Of a stretch of DNA of 64,000 nt, positions 1-10,062 are shown one piece after another. Made by a program: the position numbers and the translations under genes. Within the stretch, counting starts at the first letter, position 1. Each line of letters begins with the position of its first letter. Source of the DNA: Sipunculus nudus (lineage: Eukaryota; Annelida; Sipuncula; Golfingiida; Sipunculidae); NCBI GenBank assembly GCA_026874595.1, contig CM049315.1, forward strand, positions 38,640,164-38,704,163, in the 5' to 3' direction. The notes below the pieces were generated by a model that saw nothing but the letters and a program-made list of their open reading frames with translations, had not been told where the DNA came from and did no database searches.

Positions 1-348
1 CTCAGCTTTCTCCCTTTATATTGAGATCTGTATATGTGTATCCCAGACACATCAAAGGTAAGAATTCCGTAATGTTTGTTTTTTTATAACTTCTCATTTC
101 GAATTATGGTTTTGTTGGGGAAACAAGAAAGGCCTGATCATGAGTAAATAGTTGGCCGAACAGGTACACAACGGACCAGGTGTGTAAACCATCGCGCTTA
201 ATGAGTAAGATCCTAACGGTATTAATTATGTAACTGGTCATCACGGCCGTGGGCATGATAAAATGGAGCGTGCACAACTGTTATCCAAACATTTTTGCGA
301 CATGATTTCAAGTTAAGCGATAGAAATACTAGCTAGGGACCAACAAAA
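1..348. other. Non-coding, nothing recognised
   Basis: Unique AT-rich sequence. No coding frame of note, RNA gene or repeat was recognised. Confidence 0.5.
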
Positions 349-501
349 CACTTCGACACATCAGGTTTTTCGACACATCCGAGTTCGACACAAAAGGAGT
401 TAAGTAAGTAAGGTTTTAACTGTTTTTTGCAGGGACTCCACATTCGACTTCGACACATGCGGGAATTCGACTTAACCGAGTTCGACACAATGAGGTTTCA
501 C

Positions 502-502
<1 letters not shown>
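349..502. repeat. TTCGACACA-rich short repeat cluster
   Basis: The word TTCGACACA or a close variant occurs about five times in 150 bases, with spacers such as GGAATTCGACTTAACCGAG. Related wording is common in short non-autonomous repeats of invertebrates (inference). It runs directly into a TA microsatellite. Confidence 0.45.
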
Positions 503-503
<1 letters not shown>

Positions 504-554
<51 letters not shown>

Positions 555-557
555 GTA

Positions 558-600
<43 letters not shown>

Positions 601-625
601 GTAATATAATATAGATATTATTTAT
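504..625. repeat. TG/TA microsatellite
   Basis: GTGTGTGTATATAT followed by long TA runs, broken by ATGTA and GTAATATAATA interruptions that occur twice (around 550-570 and 598-615). This suggests an internal duplication of the array. Confidence 0.9.
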
Positions 626-3029
626 ATAAAGAGAGAGGGAGAGACAGTGAGAGGAAGAGAGGCAGAGAGGGAGAGATATATAATCTAGATCAAGGATAAC
701 AGAAACTGACTTATCCATAATTCGGTTTGTATATTACATATACATGTATTATCAGAGGTAAATGTATCCATAATATCCGATGGGACAGTAACCAGAAAAG
801 ATTGATTTTTTTCTTTGTATTGCTCATATAATCAAGGTGCTACTGTATAATAAATTAAAGAAATAACATAGAAGCAACTAATGTAAATTTTAACCTTTGA
901 AACACCTTTAAAATGCAAATGCACATGGTTATAAATTATATACTATAGCTACAGTTATGCAGCCATTATTTTAGTTCTGCTAAGTCATATATGGCCTATA
1001 GCGACCACACTTTTCCGTTGTTTATATGTCGGCCCGGTCGTTCGTCCCGTTTTTATAAGGACAGAAACCACGATCGTTAAACTTAGAACTATCAACCTCT
1101 CTGAAATTTCTGAACATAAAATACTTCTCAGTGTTCAAGGTCAAAATGACCTTTTTTCACTTCTCATTAAATAAATTAATAAATAATAACTAAATCTTTT
1201 ATTTCAGATATAAACATTGGTTCATTTACCCAAAATATGAATAACTCATAAATAACTATTCCTGAGAGTGATTAGAATTAAATGAATTGAGTATGTATAG
1301 AAATGAATTCATGTCATAATGGCAGCTCCTTAGATCATTAAAATTCAATGATTGCAGTAATAAAAGATTCATATGCTTCATTATAAAATGTGGTCTCTGT
1401 TAGAACCTCATAGCCCGGATTTTACCCGATTTTACACGATTTTACACAATTTGATCCTGTGATACAGGTACAGATGTCGCAACCTAACCCTATTCCATAA
1501 ACAAAATGATATTATCTACTGTTTTCTGGACAGATTTCAGAATATAACACTTTAGCCAATATATCAATGTTTCATAGTACCTTAGAATGTGGGTACAGTA
1601 CTGAAATGTTACCTGTATATTTATTAATTGTGGCTTTTTAACTTTAAAGGAAGCTGTTCACAAAACAGGTATGATTAATATACATGAATTGAATTGTTTC
1701 CTCATTAGACTGTTATGGTATTTGCCATTAATTTGTTCTAAAACCATTTGCTCAGTCTTCAACACGAGTAGAATTCAAAATGCACAGGGCGCAATAAGTG
1801 GGACAAAACAAAAACACTAGCTCGCACGGCACCTGATAGCCGTTATGTACAAATGAAGGGTTTTTTTTTCAAGCTTCCAACCAATGCTTTTCTTTGTTAC
1901 TTCGTTCAAGTTTCTTCCTCTTGTTTAGAAAGTTGTCTGTGATCACGCGTTACAGTAATGGTATGTCTTTGTAAACAGACACACGTGAAGTGTGTATAAT
2001 CGCCATCAGTACCATGGCAACTTTTAAAACAGCTGAAGTGGATACAGTAAGTCCATGTACAAGGATGGCTTTGCTCGAAAACTTTATTTTATATTATAAA
2101 ATATTTATATACGTATAAACAAGTTATTAAAAGTTTACAATTATACCAATGTGTCCTTAAGTGCCACAATGAAACCGTGATTTACCTCAGTCACTAACAA
2201 CCTTTTGTTTGGTGCTGAGATTAGTAAACAAGGCGCTGTATTCTGTACAGTACTGCCTCCGCCAGGAGAGTATGCGTTCATCCCCGTTCGTATGTGTGTT
2301 TGCGTGTTTTTTTCACAAAACAATCCTGAACGGAATCTCATGAAATGTTCAGGACATATCGAGAATGGGCTATAGAGGAAACGATTAGAATAAGTTGTGG
2401 ATCCGGCACATGATCCGGATTCAGGAACACCATCAAGGAATAGTCACAAGTATACAGTCACTTATGCACGAATGAACCTGGGAATATGGACCGAAAAAAG
2501 TGAATGCCCACGTGGTGGATGCTTGTGTTCATTAGAATTCAGATATCTATTTTTTGTTATATGGCTATATTCTAGGTCAACTAGTCTATTACATGTACTT
2601 GTTGTTCGTCATAGTGTTCATGCCAGGTACTTCAGGTGAATAATCTTTATGTTAATAATCTAAATATAGATCCACTTTTACTTATGACGTCTTGCCTAAA
2701 AGTATCTTGTATATTTACACACACCAGCACAACTCTCGACTTAACACATAATTGGGATTAATATTTTTCACAAGGTGACCTACAGACCTAGCAGCTCGAG
2801 GGAGTTTGTGTACAGACCTACGTAGCCACTGGCGTCGATCTGTTCAGGAGGTCCTGGGCCATCTAGTGATACATTTGTCTTTTGTTGTGACGGCCGTGTG
2901 CGAAGGCGGGGTGGCCTCATTGACTCCGCGGTGCAGTCTATACATGTGACGTAGATGCCACTTATAATACATTTGTAAATATGTTATTAGAGACTATTAT
3001 TTTCCATGGACCAGTAGGGGCAAAGCACG
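626..3029. other. Non-coding, AT-rich, repeat remnants
   Basis: No credible coding frame. Positions about 990-1160 (text such as GTCGGCCCGGTCGTTCGTCC, then a CAAGGTCAAAATGACC palindromic stretch) read like an old dispersed repeat. 2750-2960 is GC-richer and contains a CTCF-like motif on the minus strand (2858-2870, CACTAGATGGCC). Confidence 0.45.
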
Positions 3030-3046
3030 CCCCCCCCCCCCCCCCC
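3030..3046. repeat. Poly-C tract
   Basis: Run of 17 C followed by GGGG. The length of such tracts is often unreliable in assemblies. Confidence 0.9.
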
Positions 3047-3382
3047 GGGGTCTTATTTTAGATCTTTTACCTAGATGTCACTAGTTTGTGACAGGTTATG
3101 TTTGCACTTGAAACAAGGCTGATTTTCTTCGCGATATGGTCCTTTTTAACAAACCGCGTCAAAGTACCAATTTTTCGGCTGAGAGAAATCGGATGCCCGA
3201 AATGCTTATCAAGTTATGTCCGATTCACGACATAATTTGTATTTTTGTTTCCTATGGTACCCTAAATTATGAAAATGAAACAAAGGTTGGTGATTGAAAC
3301 ATTGGCCATTTCTCGATTAATCTGCCTTGTTTAAAATGTGAAAATTCATTTCCCAACCAGGTACAAGAGAATTAGGGTCTAA

Positions 3383-3405
3383 CCCCCCCCCCCCCCCCCC
3401 CCCCC
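3383..3405. repeat. Poly-C tract
   Basis: Run of 23 C, immediately upstream of a 60-bp tandem repeat whose units each contain shorter G runs. Confidence 0.9.
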
Positions 3406-3410
3406 ACCCA

Positions 3411-3592
3411 GCTATAGCCCTACTGGCCTGTGGACTATTAACCAGACAGTTGAAGCCAGATATTGAGGGGGATATAGCCAAACTGGCCCATGGACTATCA
3501 GCGAGGCTGTTGAAGCCAGATTTTAAGGGGGGGATATAGCCAGACTGTTATGGACTATTAGCCAGACTGTCGAAGCCAGATGTTGAGCTCTT
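3411..3592. repeat. 60-bp tandem repeat, three copies
   Basis: Three consecutive units of about 55-62 bp, each beginning ATAGCC and containing TGGACTAT and GAAGCCAGAT, at about 3411, 3473 and 3535. Units one and two end in G runs of 5 and 7. No coding frame crosses the array. Confidence 0.85.
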
Positions 3593-4226
3593 CATGGAGT
3601 AAAATGGTGGAGAGCTGATTTGGTGTCATACCGCGAACTAGCTTTTATGAAATAATATGTCGAAAATCCGTTATATCCGCCCTTCGGACCTATCAAATGC
3701 TAAATACCCATGAATGCTCAAGATGGGCTTTTATATGATAAAGTAGGAGGAAAATTGAAACCGCTCTGAAAAAACTAACCCCAGAAAGATTCAAACGGAG
3801 GTTAACATTTAATTCATGTCACTCTTTCTGTATATTCTTCTGTTTGTTTCTCTTTTTGTTTCCGAAAAAAGTTATTTTGCATAAACGAATAAAAAAGGCA
3901 AAAAAGTGCCAAACAGTACTGAATCCAGACAGGGGGGTTCATTAGGTCTAGCTCCCCCTTTTAGAAGCCTCTGCAATCATTTCATAAGAGTTTCAAACTA
4001 ATGTTTGGGACCTAGCTGAAACACTCATCAAGACTATGGGGACTCTTTAATTCCTCCAACTGTTAAAGATCGCAACAAATTCATCACATGAAACATGACA
4101 TTACACCGCACGGTCCTATTTCCTGAAATTATAGAACACCGGAAACTTTCCGGAGGTATATTCTCGCCTTGAAGCTGACCTCGGATTATTTACCGTCGCC
4201 TTTATTGAACCCTGACACTTTCCAGT
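3593..4226. other. Non-coding, nothing recognised
   Basis: AT-rich unique sequence with pyrimidine-rich runs (3830-3865). No gene, RNA or repeat was recognised. Confidence 0.45.
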
Positions 4227-4877
4227 ACACTGTTAAAAAAGTAAGGGTTTTTTAAAAAGTGGCTTAAGAGGGTTTTCAGCGTGTAAAATTGGGAAACCCT
4301 TTAAACCCTTCAAGGGTTTTCATTTAAAACCATTTTTTCTATCAAACCTTTTAAGGGGTTTCCAGATAACCCCCTTTTTCAAGCTTTAGCAAACACTCTC
4401 GAAACCCTTGTAGTATAATTTTAAATCTTTTAGAAACCTTTTTGATTGATCAAAAACCTTTTTTTCACCTATGGGATCTTAAAACCCTTTTTGAATTATT
4501 TCAAGGAATCAAACTTTTTTTTAAGCAAGCTACATTGTCAGTGGAAGAAATAAAAATTCTTCGTCTCAGATCCTATATTACTAGCGTAAGTGCAGGCAGT
4601 TTTTAATTCTCTGAATTTCATCTTAAACAACATGTTTAATGTCGTGATTGGACTAGATTTAACAAAACAATGTGGGATGTGATGCCCCTTTAAGAAACCT
4701 TTTTAAATCATCAAAACCTTTGAAAACCTTTATGGCAAGTTAAAAAATGCTAAAAATAGGTTTAACGCAGGAAGAAATGGCTTAAAACCCATTGCACGTC
4801 AGCGGTAAGGTTTATTCAGCAGGAAACTCGAGGTTTTTAGGAACACCCTTAAGGAAAACCCTTACTTCTAACAGTGT
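4227..4877. mobile_element. Non-autonomous DNA transposon (MITE) with terminal inverted repeats
   Basis: The left end ACACTGTTA then AAGTAAGGGTTTT is repeated inverted at the right end (AAAACCCTTACTT then TAACAGTGT), giving imperfect terminal inverted repeats of about 25 bp around a 651-bp element. The interior is saturated with AAACCCTTTT / AAGGGTTTT words in both orientations and has no transposase-like frame, as expected of a MITE. A target-site duplication is not evident, so the superfamily is left open. A 60-codon frame at 4792-4974 runs across the right end and is judged chance. Confidence 0.75.
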
Positions 4878-5925
4878 TCTGCCATTTTCGTACACACTAA
4901 AACCCGGATGTCACAGAACGCAAATTGAATTTATCGGTCAAAAGCTAGTAATTAATAATGATCATCCATCTTGAATAAATTAAAATTAAAGTATGACAAT
5001 ATTCCAATTAGTCAATATAATGATATTATCATGTATGTACTGTAGTACCAAGGCTTTGCCTGTTGCCGTCAGTTCACGGTACATCGTGGCCCTTGGCACA
5101 GGGATGTTACCCGCAAGATCCATCGCTCCACAGGGAAAATAACGCAAAGCCCTCATTACCTTAACTGAATTAGCAGCACTGAGAAAACTCATATATGTAA
5201 AATCAGTTCAGAAGTCATTTCAAACCCATATTTGACCCATGAAGTACACATTATTTTAACCTATTGAAGTGTTCATTCTGATGATAAACATATTTTTTTT
5301 AACTTTAATTCTTTTTTTTCATATGATATTTTAAAATTTTGTTTTAATATTATGCTATTTTAAGCACCCATAACAGCCAGCCATTTTTAGTGGGCTTATA
5401 TTAACTACAAAAACATATCTAAAAACAGACGGACAAACGCCACCATACATAATAACCACCGCTGCTTGGTGGAGTAATAAGCAACGCTCGGACTCCATTC
5501 TATTGAGAATGGCGGGGGAGGGGGGGGGGGGGCAAAATAAATACAGTTTAATATTTTTTTTTGTCGCATTCAAGAACTGAAGCTGACATAGGAAATGTTC
5601 ATGTATTGTTTACTTTCCTGGTCTTCTCCGAGCGCTGCCTTAACTAGCCATGACAACATGACACTCAGGCCTTCTGAAATAAACTGATAGGGCCTGGAGT
5701 CATGATGGCAGTCACAACAGAACGCCCATTCTAAGGGTCGGATCAAAATATTTCATGTCTGGTATTATTTGGCATCACAGGCTTATATAGTCGTATTATA
5801 TGTGCTTAATATCGAAGAAAAAATGTTGTTACACAAAAATAATTACATTTATTACCTTCTTTCATCACTGTGGCACCGATTCACGTGAAGCGGTACTTCG
5901 CATTCAAAAGTGAAGGTGTCATGGC
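4878..5925. other. Non-coding, AT-rich
   Basis: No credible coding frame. Contains T-rich and G-rich low-complexity runs (5290-5350, 5515-5532). Confidence 0.45.
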
Positions 5926-6200
5926 GCGGTCGTATATGTAAACTTGGAAGTCGGAAGCCGGACGCCGGAAACCAAGGAATCGTTTTATAAATAATGCAGT
6001 TTAAAGCATATTCAAAATGCTAACGCTTCAATACCGTTTTGTTTTTTCCCCGATAGAATAAGATCTTTATTATCATTCTGTGAAGAATAATAGTTATCCA
6101 TTCTTCAATCTGAACGTTATGGACGATTTTGTGCTCGGAAGCAATCTCGAAAGTCAGTCAGAAGTGCTGGGATGTTATCCAATGTGTATAACTCGGAAGT
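5926..6200 (+). repeat. Dispersed repeat, copy A (inverted partner at 9421-9650)
   Basis: Shares an ordered series of words with the reverse complement of 9421-9650: GTCGGAAGC, then AAGGA..TTTTA, AAGCATA, CAATACCGTTTT, then GATAGAAT, ATTATCAT and AGTTATCCAT, followed by CTGAA. GGAAGTC-type words occur near both ends of this copy. It is probably a non-autonomous element of unknown class. No coding capacity. Confidence 0.6.
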
Positions 6201-6390
6201 CACAGAGACGCACTGGTTAACTTGTGGTCAGTTAAGAGCCACAGCCCAAATGCAGTTTCATTATAATTATAGTTGCATGCATATATTAAAATTGCTTATG
6301 CATGATTCTGCTTTAAATGCGTGAATAACACAAAACATGATACATAATCGGAAAAACTATAAGTTCTTAATTTTTTTATTTGTAAATTTA
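6201..6390. other. Non-coding spacer
   Basis: Short unique AT-rich spacer between a dispersed repeat and a TA microsatellite. Confidence 0.4.
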
Positions 6391-6428
6391 ATATATATAT
6401 ATATTTATATATATATATATTATATATA

Positions 6429-6484
<56 letters not shown>
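6391..6484. repeat. TA microsatellite
   Basis: Nearly pure (TA)n of about 90 bases with a few TTATAT interruptions. Open frames across it translate to Ile/Tyr repeats and are artefacts. Confidence 0.95.
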
Positions 6485-6488
<4 letters not shown>

Positions 6489-6948
6489 ATATATGTGATG
6501 GTATTTTCACGTAATATATTTCACCCTATCTAGAGCTATGTTTTGTGAAAATTATTTATATTAACATGGGGATGGTATGGGAAGGGGTAAATTTTTAAAA
6601 TATGCAATGTAAAGAGGACATTTTGAGGCACCTTAAACGAAAGATTATGAAGATTTTCTGTTCCGCAACTATACTCCTACATGTATTGGAACAATGTATT
6701 CAAACTTCAGGTTGTTGGGCTTTAATATTTATATTTCTATAACATTACGGTATAAATTGGAAAGTCCAAATATTCAAAAGTTCGTAACTTGTTAATGTCA
6801 ATGATGAAATGCGCGTCTATACATTTATAACTTGCAAAATGTCACTACTAGTATTTAAATGTAGTAATCGTTGTAAAATAATTGATATGTTAAAGTCTTA
6901 TGACAATCTTTGCATTTTACCGAATTTTGTGATCTGAGAGCGCACATG
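6485..6948. other. Non-coding, AT-rich
   Basis: No gene, RNA or repeat was recognised. Confidence 0.4.
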
Positions 6949-7066
6949 CAGACTCGGACAGCACAGTGCGCGAGTCTGAGTATCAGCCGAGGAGCCGTGA
7001 GATTTTTCACGGTCGATCCCACCCCGAGCTGAGCTCTGTGGGGAGACCGTGTATGACTCACACGGT
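6949..7066. other. Cluster of four consecutive hairpins
   Basis: Four adjacent inverted repeats: CAGACTCG/CGAGTCTG (6949-6956 with 6971-6978, the loop itself holding GCAC-A-GTGC); CCGTGA/TCACGG (6995-7000 with 7007-7012); CCCAC/GTGGG (7018-7022 with 7038-7042, enclosing AGCTGAGCT); ACCGTGT/ACACGGT (7046-7052 with 7060-7066). Local GC content is much higher than the flanks. It could be a structured RNA, a repeat end or a recombination remnant. No coding identity was recognised. Confidence 0.6.
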
Positions 7067-7074
7067 ACTGCGAT

Positions 7075-7095
7075 GGGGGGGGGGGGGGGGGGGGG
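7075..7095. repeat. Poly-G tract
   Basis: Run of 21 G directly after the hairpin cluster. Potentially G-quadruplex forming, and a likely sequencing or assembly trouble spot. Confidence 0.9.
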
Positions 7096-7124
7096 AGGGA
7101 TGGGGATTCCTCGGTGTTATGCTT

Positions 7125-7137
7125 GCGCCCTCTATGG
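7125..7137 (-). promoter_or_regulatory. CTCF-like motif
   Basis: On the minus strand the sequence reads CCATAGAGGGCGC, fitting the animal CTCF core YAGRKGGCRS with no mismatch. The call rests on motif match only. A few such matches are expected by chance in a window this size. Confidence 0.3.
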
Positions 7138-8388
7138 ATGCACCACTGAATAATAAATATAGTATAATAAACCCTAATACGGCATTAAAAATACAGTTAT
7201 AAATTACGATGTCATTCAAAATAAAAACAGTAATATATTTTCCATACGTTGAACAAATATGAAAATTCAATATATCCCAGTAGGTCATCGCTGGAAAAAA
7301 CATACATGTATCAAATACAAAACGAAATGTCCTTCAATATGTAAGAGTTCTACGATATTTAAAAAAAAAAGTTAAAATATATCTTAGAAAAGGGATACAA
7401 CAGTCCAGGTAATATATAACATACTAATACATGTGTGATTATAAAATCTTATCGATTTGTGTATTTAAGCAAATCATTTTTTTTCAAACTAAAATCAATT
7501 CTTTTTCAAGTTTTAACTCTTTCTTTCAAACTTTTTTAATCTTGATATTTATATATTAAAATTCACTCCTGATGTTTCAACATCACATTTCAACTTCAAA
7601 TTAATGGATATTTAATAATATTTTAAAGTATATTTGCAACTGATTTCACTCTCATACGTTATAATATGTGCATGATAAGGGCATGTAAACAGAATGTGCT
7701 CCCTTCAACTTCGGATAACTGTATACGATTACAAGGATCTCGATAAGAAATTACAATTTTGAATGTAAAACCTTTAATAAATAACCATATAGAATCTTTA
7801 TCGACACGTAAGACATCTAGGGCTTCAAGTAAAAGTCTGTCTAGAGGTGACCTGGTGTCTTAAAGATGCTACGGGATATAGGCATTTTTATTGAACCTGT
7901 TGCTCATCTTTATGATTCGTTCCTTTAAACTCCACATAAAAATGATGACACCATGCAATAATGGAACCAAACCGGATCGATAAATCAAGTTAGATATTTA
8001 CCGCTAAGATAAATATTTCAATTACAAATATTAATTATTCCCATTCTACTTTTGCTGTATAGTAATTTTTTATCTTTATATAAAAATATATGCATCTGAA
8101 TATTCCGTGTATACTCACTATTTTTATTTGATTCTTATATTTTTATGCTCAGAAACAAAATAAACCGGACTATAATCGGAATTCTCGATACAGAAGTACC
8201 GTGCGCTTTCGGACCCCCTTCTCTCCGGACTTAATAGTTGCTGGTATCAGGTTCTATAAATAAACAGAATTTTTTATACCTATAACATTTGCTCTGTAAC
8301 AATTTATTTTTAAACATTTAATGAACTTTTTTTGGCTATGCAAAATGTTTTGTTTGATGTTTTATTGATTTTTTAGTTGACGTATTTT

Positions 8389-8392
<4 letters not shown>
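7138..8392. other. Non-coding, AT-rich
   Basis: Long AT-rich unique sequence. No coding frame or RNA gene was recognised. Confidence 0.45.

Positions 8393-8453
<61 letters not shown>
8393..8453. repeat. TA microsatellite
   Basis: Uninterrupted (AT)n of about 60 bases. Confidence 0.95.
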
Positions 8454-8455
<2 letters not shown>

Positions 8456-8841
8456 TATATAAATGTTTGTGTCCTGTGGTTTTGCAAATTTTCAGAAAAT
8501 TAATTTGATGAATATTGTGCCTAACTGCATAAAAAATATCGATTATATATTGAATCGTTCTGCAAAAACAGAAACTATTGTTTTTATATGATTGTAAAAT
8601 GTTACAATCGGGATCATATCTATTTACACATGCATTGTGTATTTTTTTCTGTCAAGGTATTGTTAATGTTAGTGGTTATTTTTAATTTTGCAGGATACTT
8701 CTGATGAAATCAGTAGCAAACAAATTTTTGTAAAGCATCATGTATATTATGCTATTTTGGCAAAATTTCAAAACATGAATAGAAACAGATTCCATTTACA
8801 GCAGGTACATATATAGGGGAAAATATCACATTGCAATGTGA

Positions 8842-8843
<2 letters not shown>
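8454..8843. other. Non-coding, AT-rich
   Basis: Nothing recognised between two TA microsatellites. Confidence 0.4.
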
Positions 8844-8897
<54 letters not shown>

Positions 8898-8911
8898 CAT
8901 ATATATATATA
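8844..8911. repeat. TA microsatellite
   Basis: (AT)n of about 68 bases with one ACATACAT interruption. Confidence 0.95.
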
Positions 8912-9420
8912 AACGTGTGCAACCTGACCATGAAATGTAAAATATAATTTGGTATAAAAAGTATTACATAATAGATAAATGTTTAAGAGATTCATAATCA
9001 TGATTAAATTTTTTGGTCAATGGAAGAGGAAAAGGTTTTTCAATTGATCCATGATAAATAAAATATTTTGTTCGAAACACCCTTGTTAAAACATTCACTG
9101 GACGTTTTGTGGTTCTGTCAAATTATCTGTTTAAGTCTTTATGATATTATCAGGGTAATTTTTAAAATATTATCAAATCTTTATTTTTTTTCATGTTTCC
9201 ACAAACAAAAAATACGGTAATAGCAAAAATATTGATGAGTAATTATATAATCTTGTTTTACAAAATGAAATAAAATATCAATATAATATATTATAAAAAA
9301 CAGCATTATTTTTGTTACAAAACAGAGTTTATGATAAATATGTGATATTGAAGAAACTGAAAATGCTTGACACGTTTGCTGACGACATGGTGACCAGTGC
9401 ATTAGCCGTTACTGGCTAGT
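8912..9420. other. Non-coding, AT-rich
   Basis: Nothing recognised. The 73-codon minus frame at 9181-9402 has random-looking composition. Confidence 0.4.
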
Positions 9421-9650
9421 TTTACACATGTTATTTGGACCATAACCGGGCATTACCGAGCAAGAAATAGTCTATAACTTCAGATGGATAACTTTGATTT
9501 TTTACATAATGATAGAAAAGACCTAATTCTATCAATAAAAATAAAATGGTACTTTCTATTGATGTAGTATCATTTTAATTATGCTTCGAACATTGCTTTA
9601 TTTTAAAAAATCCTTGCTTCCGACTTCGGACTTCCGAGTTTTACACATAG
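9421..9650 (-). repeat. Dispersed repeat, copy B (inverted partner of 5926-6200)
   Basis: Its reverse complement follows copy A in order: CTCGGAAGTC, GTCGGAAGCAAGGA, AAGCATA, then GATAGAATTAGGTC, TATCATTATGT and AGTTATCCAT. The copies are diverged and lie about 3.2 kb apart in opposite orientation. The inner edge ends about 20 bases before a candidate promoter at 9668. Confidence 0.6.
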
Positions 9651-9667
9651 CCGTTTGGAAATCCCCT

Positions 9668-9676
9668 ACCGGAAGT
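9668..9676 (+). promoter_or_regulatory. ETS-type site of a candidate promoter
   Basis: ACCGGAAGT is a perfect GABPA/ETS consensus, frequent at housekeeping promoters. A second, weaker CTTCCG lies at about 9641. Downstream come a GC-richer stretch and then CAC|GTAAGT at 9760, a good splice donor that could end a non-coding first exon (about 9690-9759). Confidence 0.35.
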
Positions 9677-9834
9677 TATGATTCTCCCGCTGACAGACGT
9701 GGAGACGAGTTTTTCGAGTAAAACCAGCCTCGGTATTAAAAACTGCTGCACGAATACACGTAAGTAAACCGTGGATGTAATAATTATTATTTTCCCCAAC
9801 ATAATAACGTTACTTTTTGTCTTAACTCAGGAAA

Positions 9835-10062
9835 ATGGCAGTTCGAGAAGTAGATGAAAATGAAAAAGTAGTGTCAGAAATGGCGTGCACATCTGCACAT
9901 ACTAGAATTGATGCGAACCCAATAGCTTGTACTGTCACCCCATCGTCTCCAGTTCATCTAAAATCGACGTTTGGGGTGACAAGCTGTCGCTATGCCTTAA
10001 CACCTGGTAAACCCTTTTTCCTGCGTCCTGCCGGCGTCAGGTGTCACCGAATGAGTCAATAA
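9835..10062 (+). CDS. Candidate short gene or first coding exon, unidentified
   Basis: The frame opens with ATG in good context (GAAAATGG), four bases after a good acceptor (TTTTTGTCTTAACTCAG, ending at 9830). With the donor at 9760 this gives a 71-bp 5'UTR intron. The 75 codons begin MAVREVDENEKVVSEM, are hydrophilic and show no membrane segment or domain I recognise. There is also a consensus-like donor inside the frame (CTG|GTAAAC at 10006/10007), so the real exon may stop there and splice to exons I cannot find. Alternatively the frame ends at 10062 and AATAAA at about 10094 serves as polyadenylation signal. The upstream ETS site fits a promoter. Function is unknown, and a chance frame is still possible. 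Confidence 0.35.
   Translation: MAVREVDENEKVVSEMACTSAHTRIDANPIACTVTPSSPVHLKSTFGVTSCRYALTPGKPFFLRPAGVRCHRMSQ

Noticed and set aside
416-718. 100-codon minus frame rich in Ile and Tyr; similar frames at 6296-6490, 8768-9001, 32668-33021, 38812-39009, 46159-46422, 49743-49943 and 60623-60817
   Set aside because: They are translations of TA microsatellites, which have no stop codon in any frame. No other coding signal.
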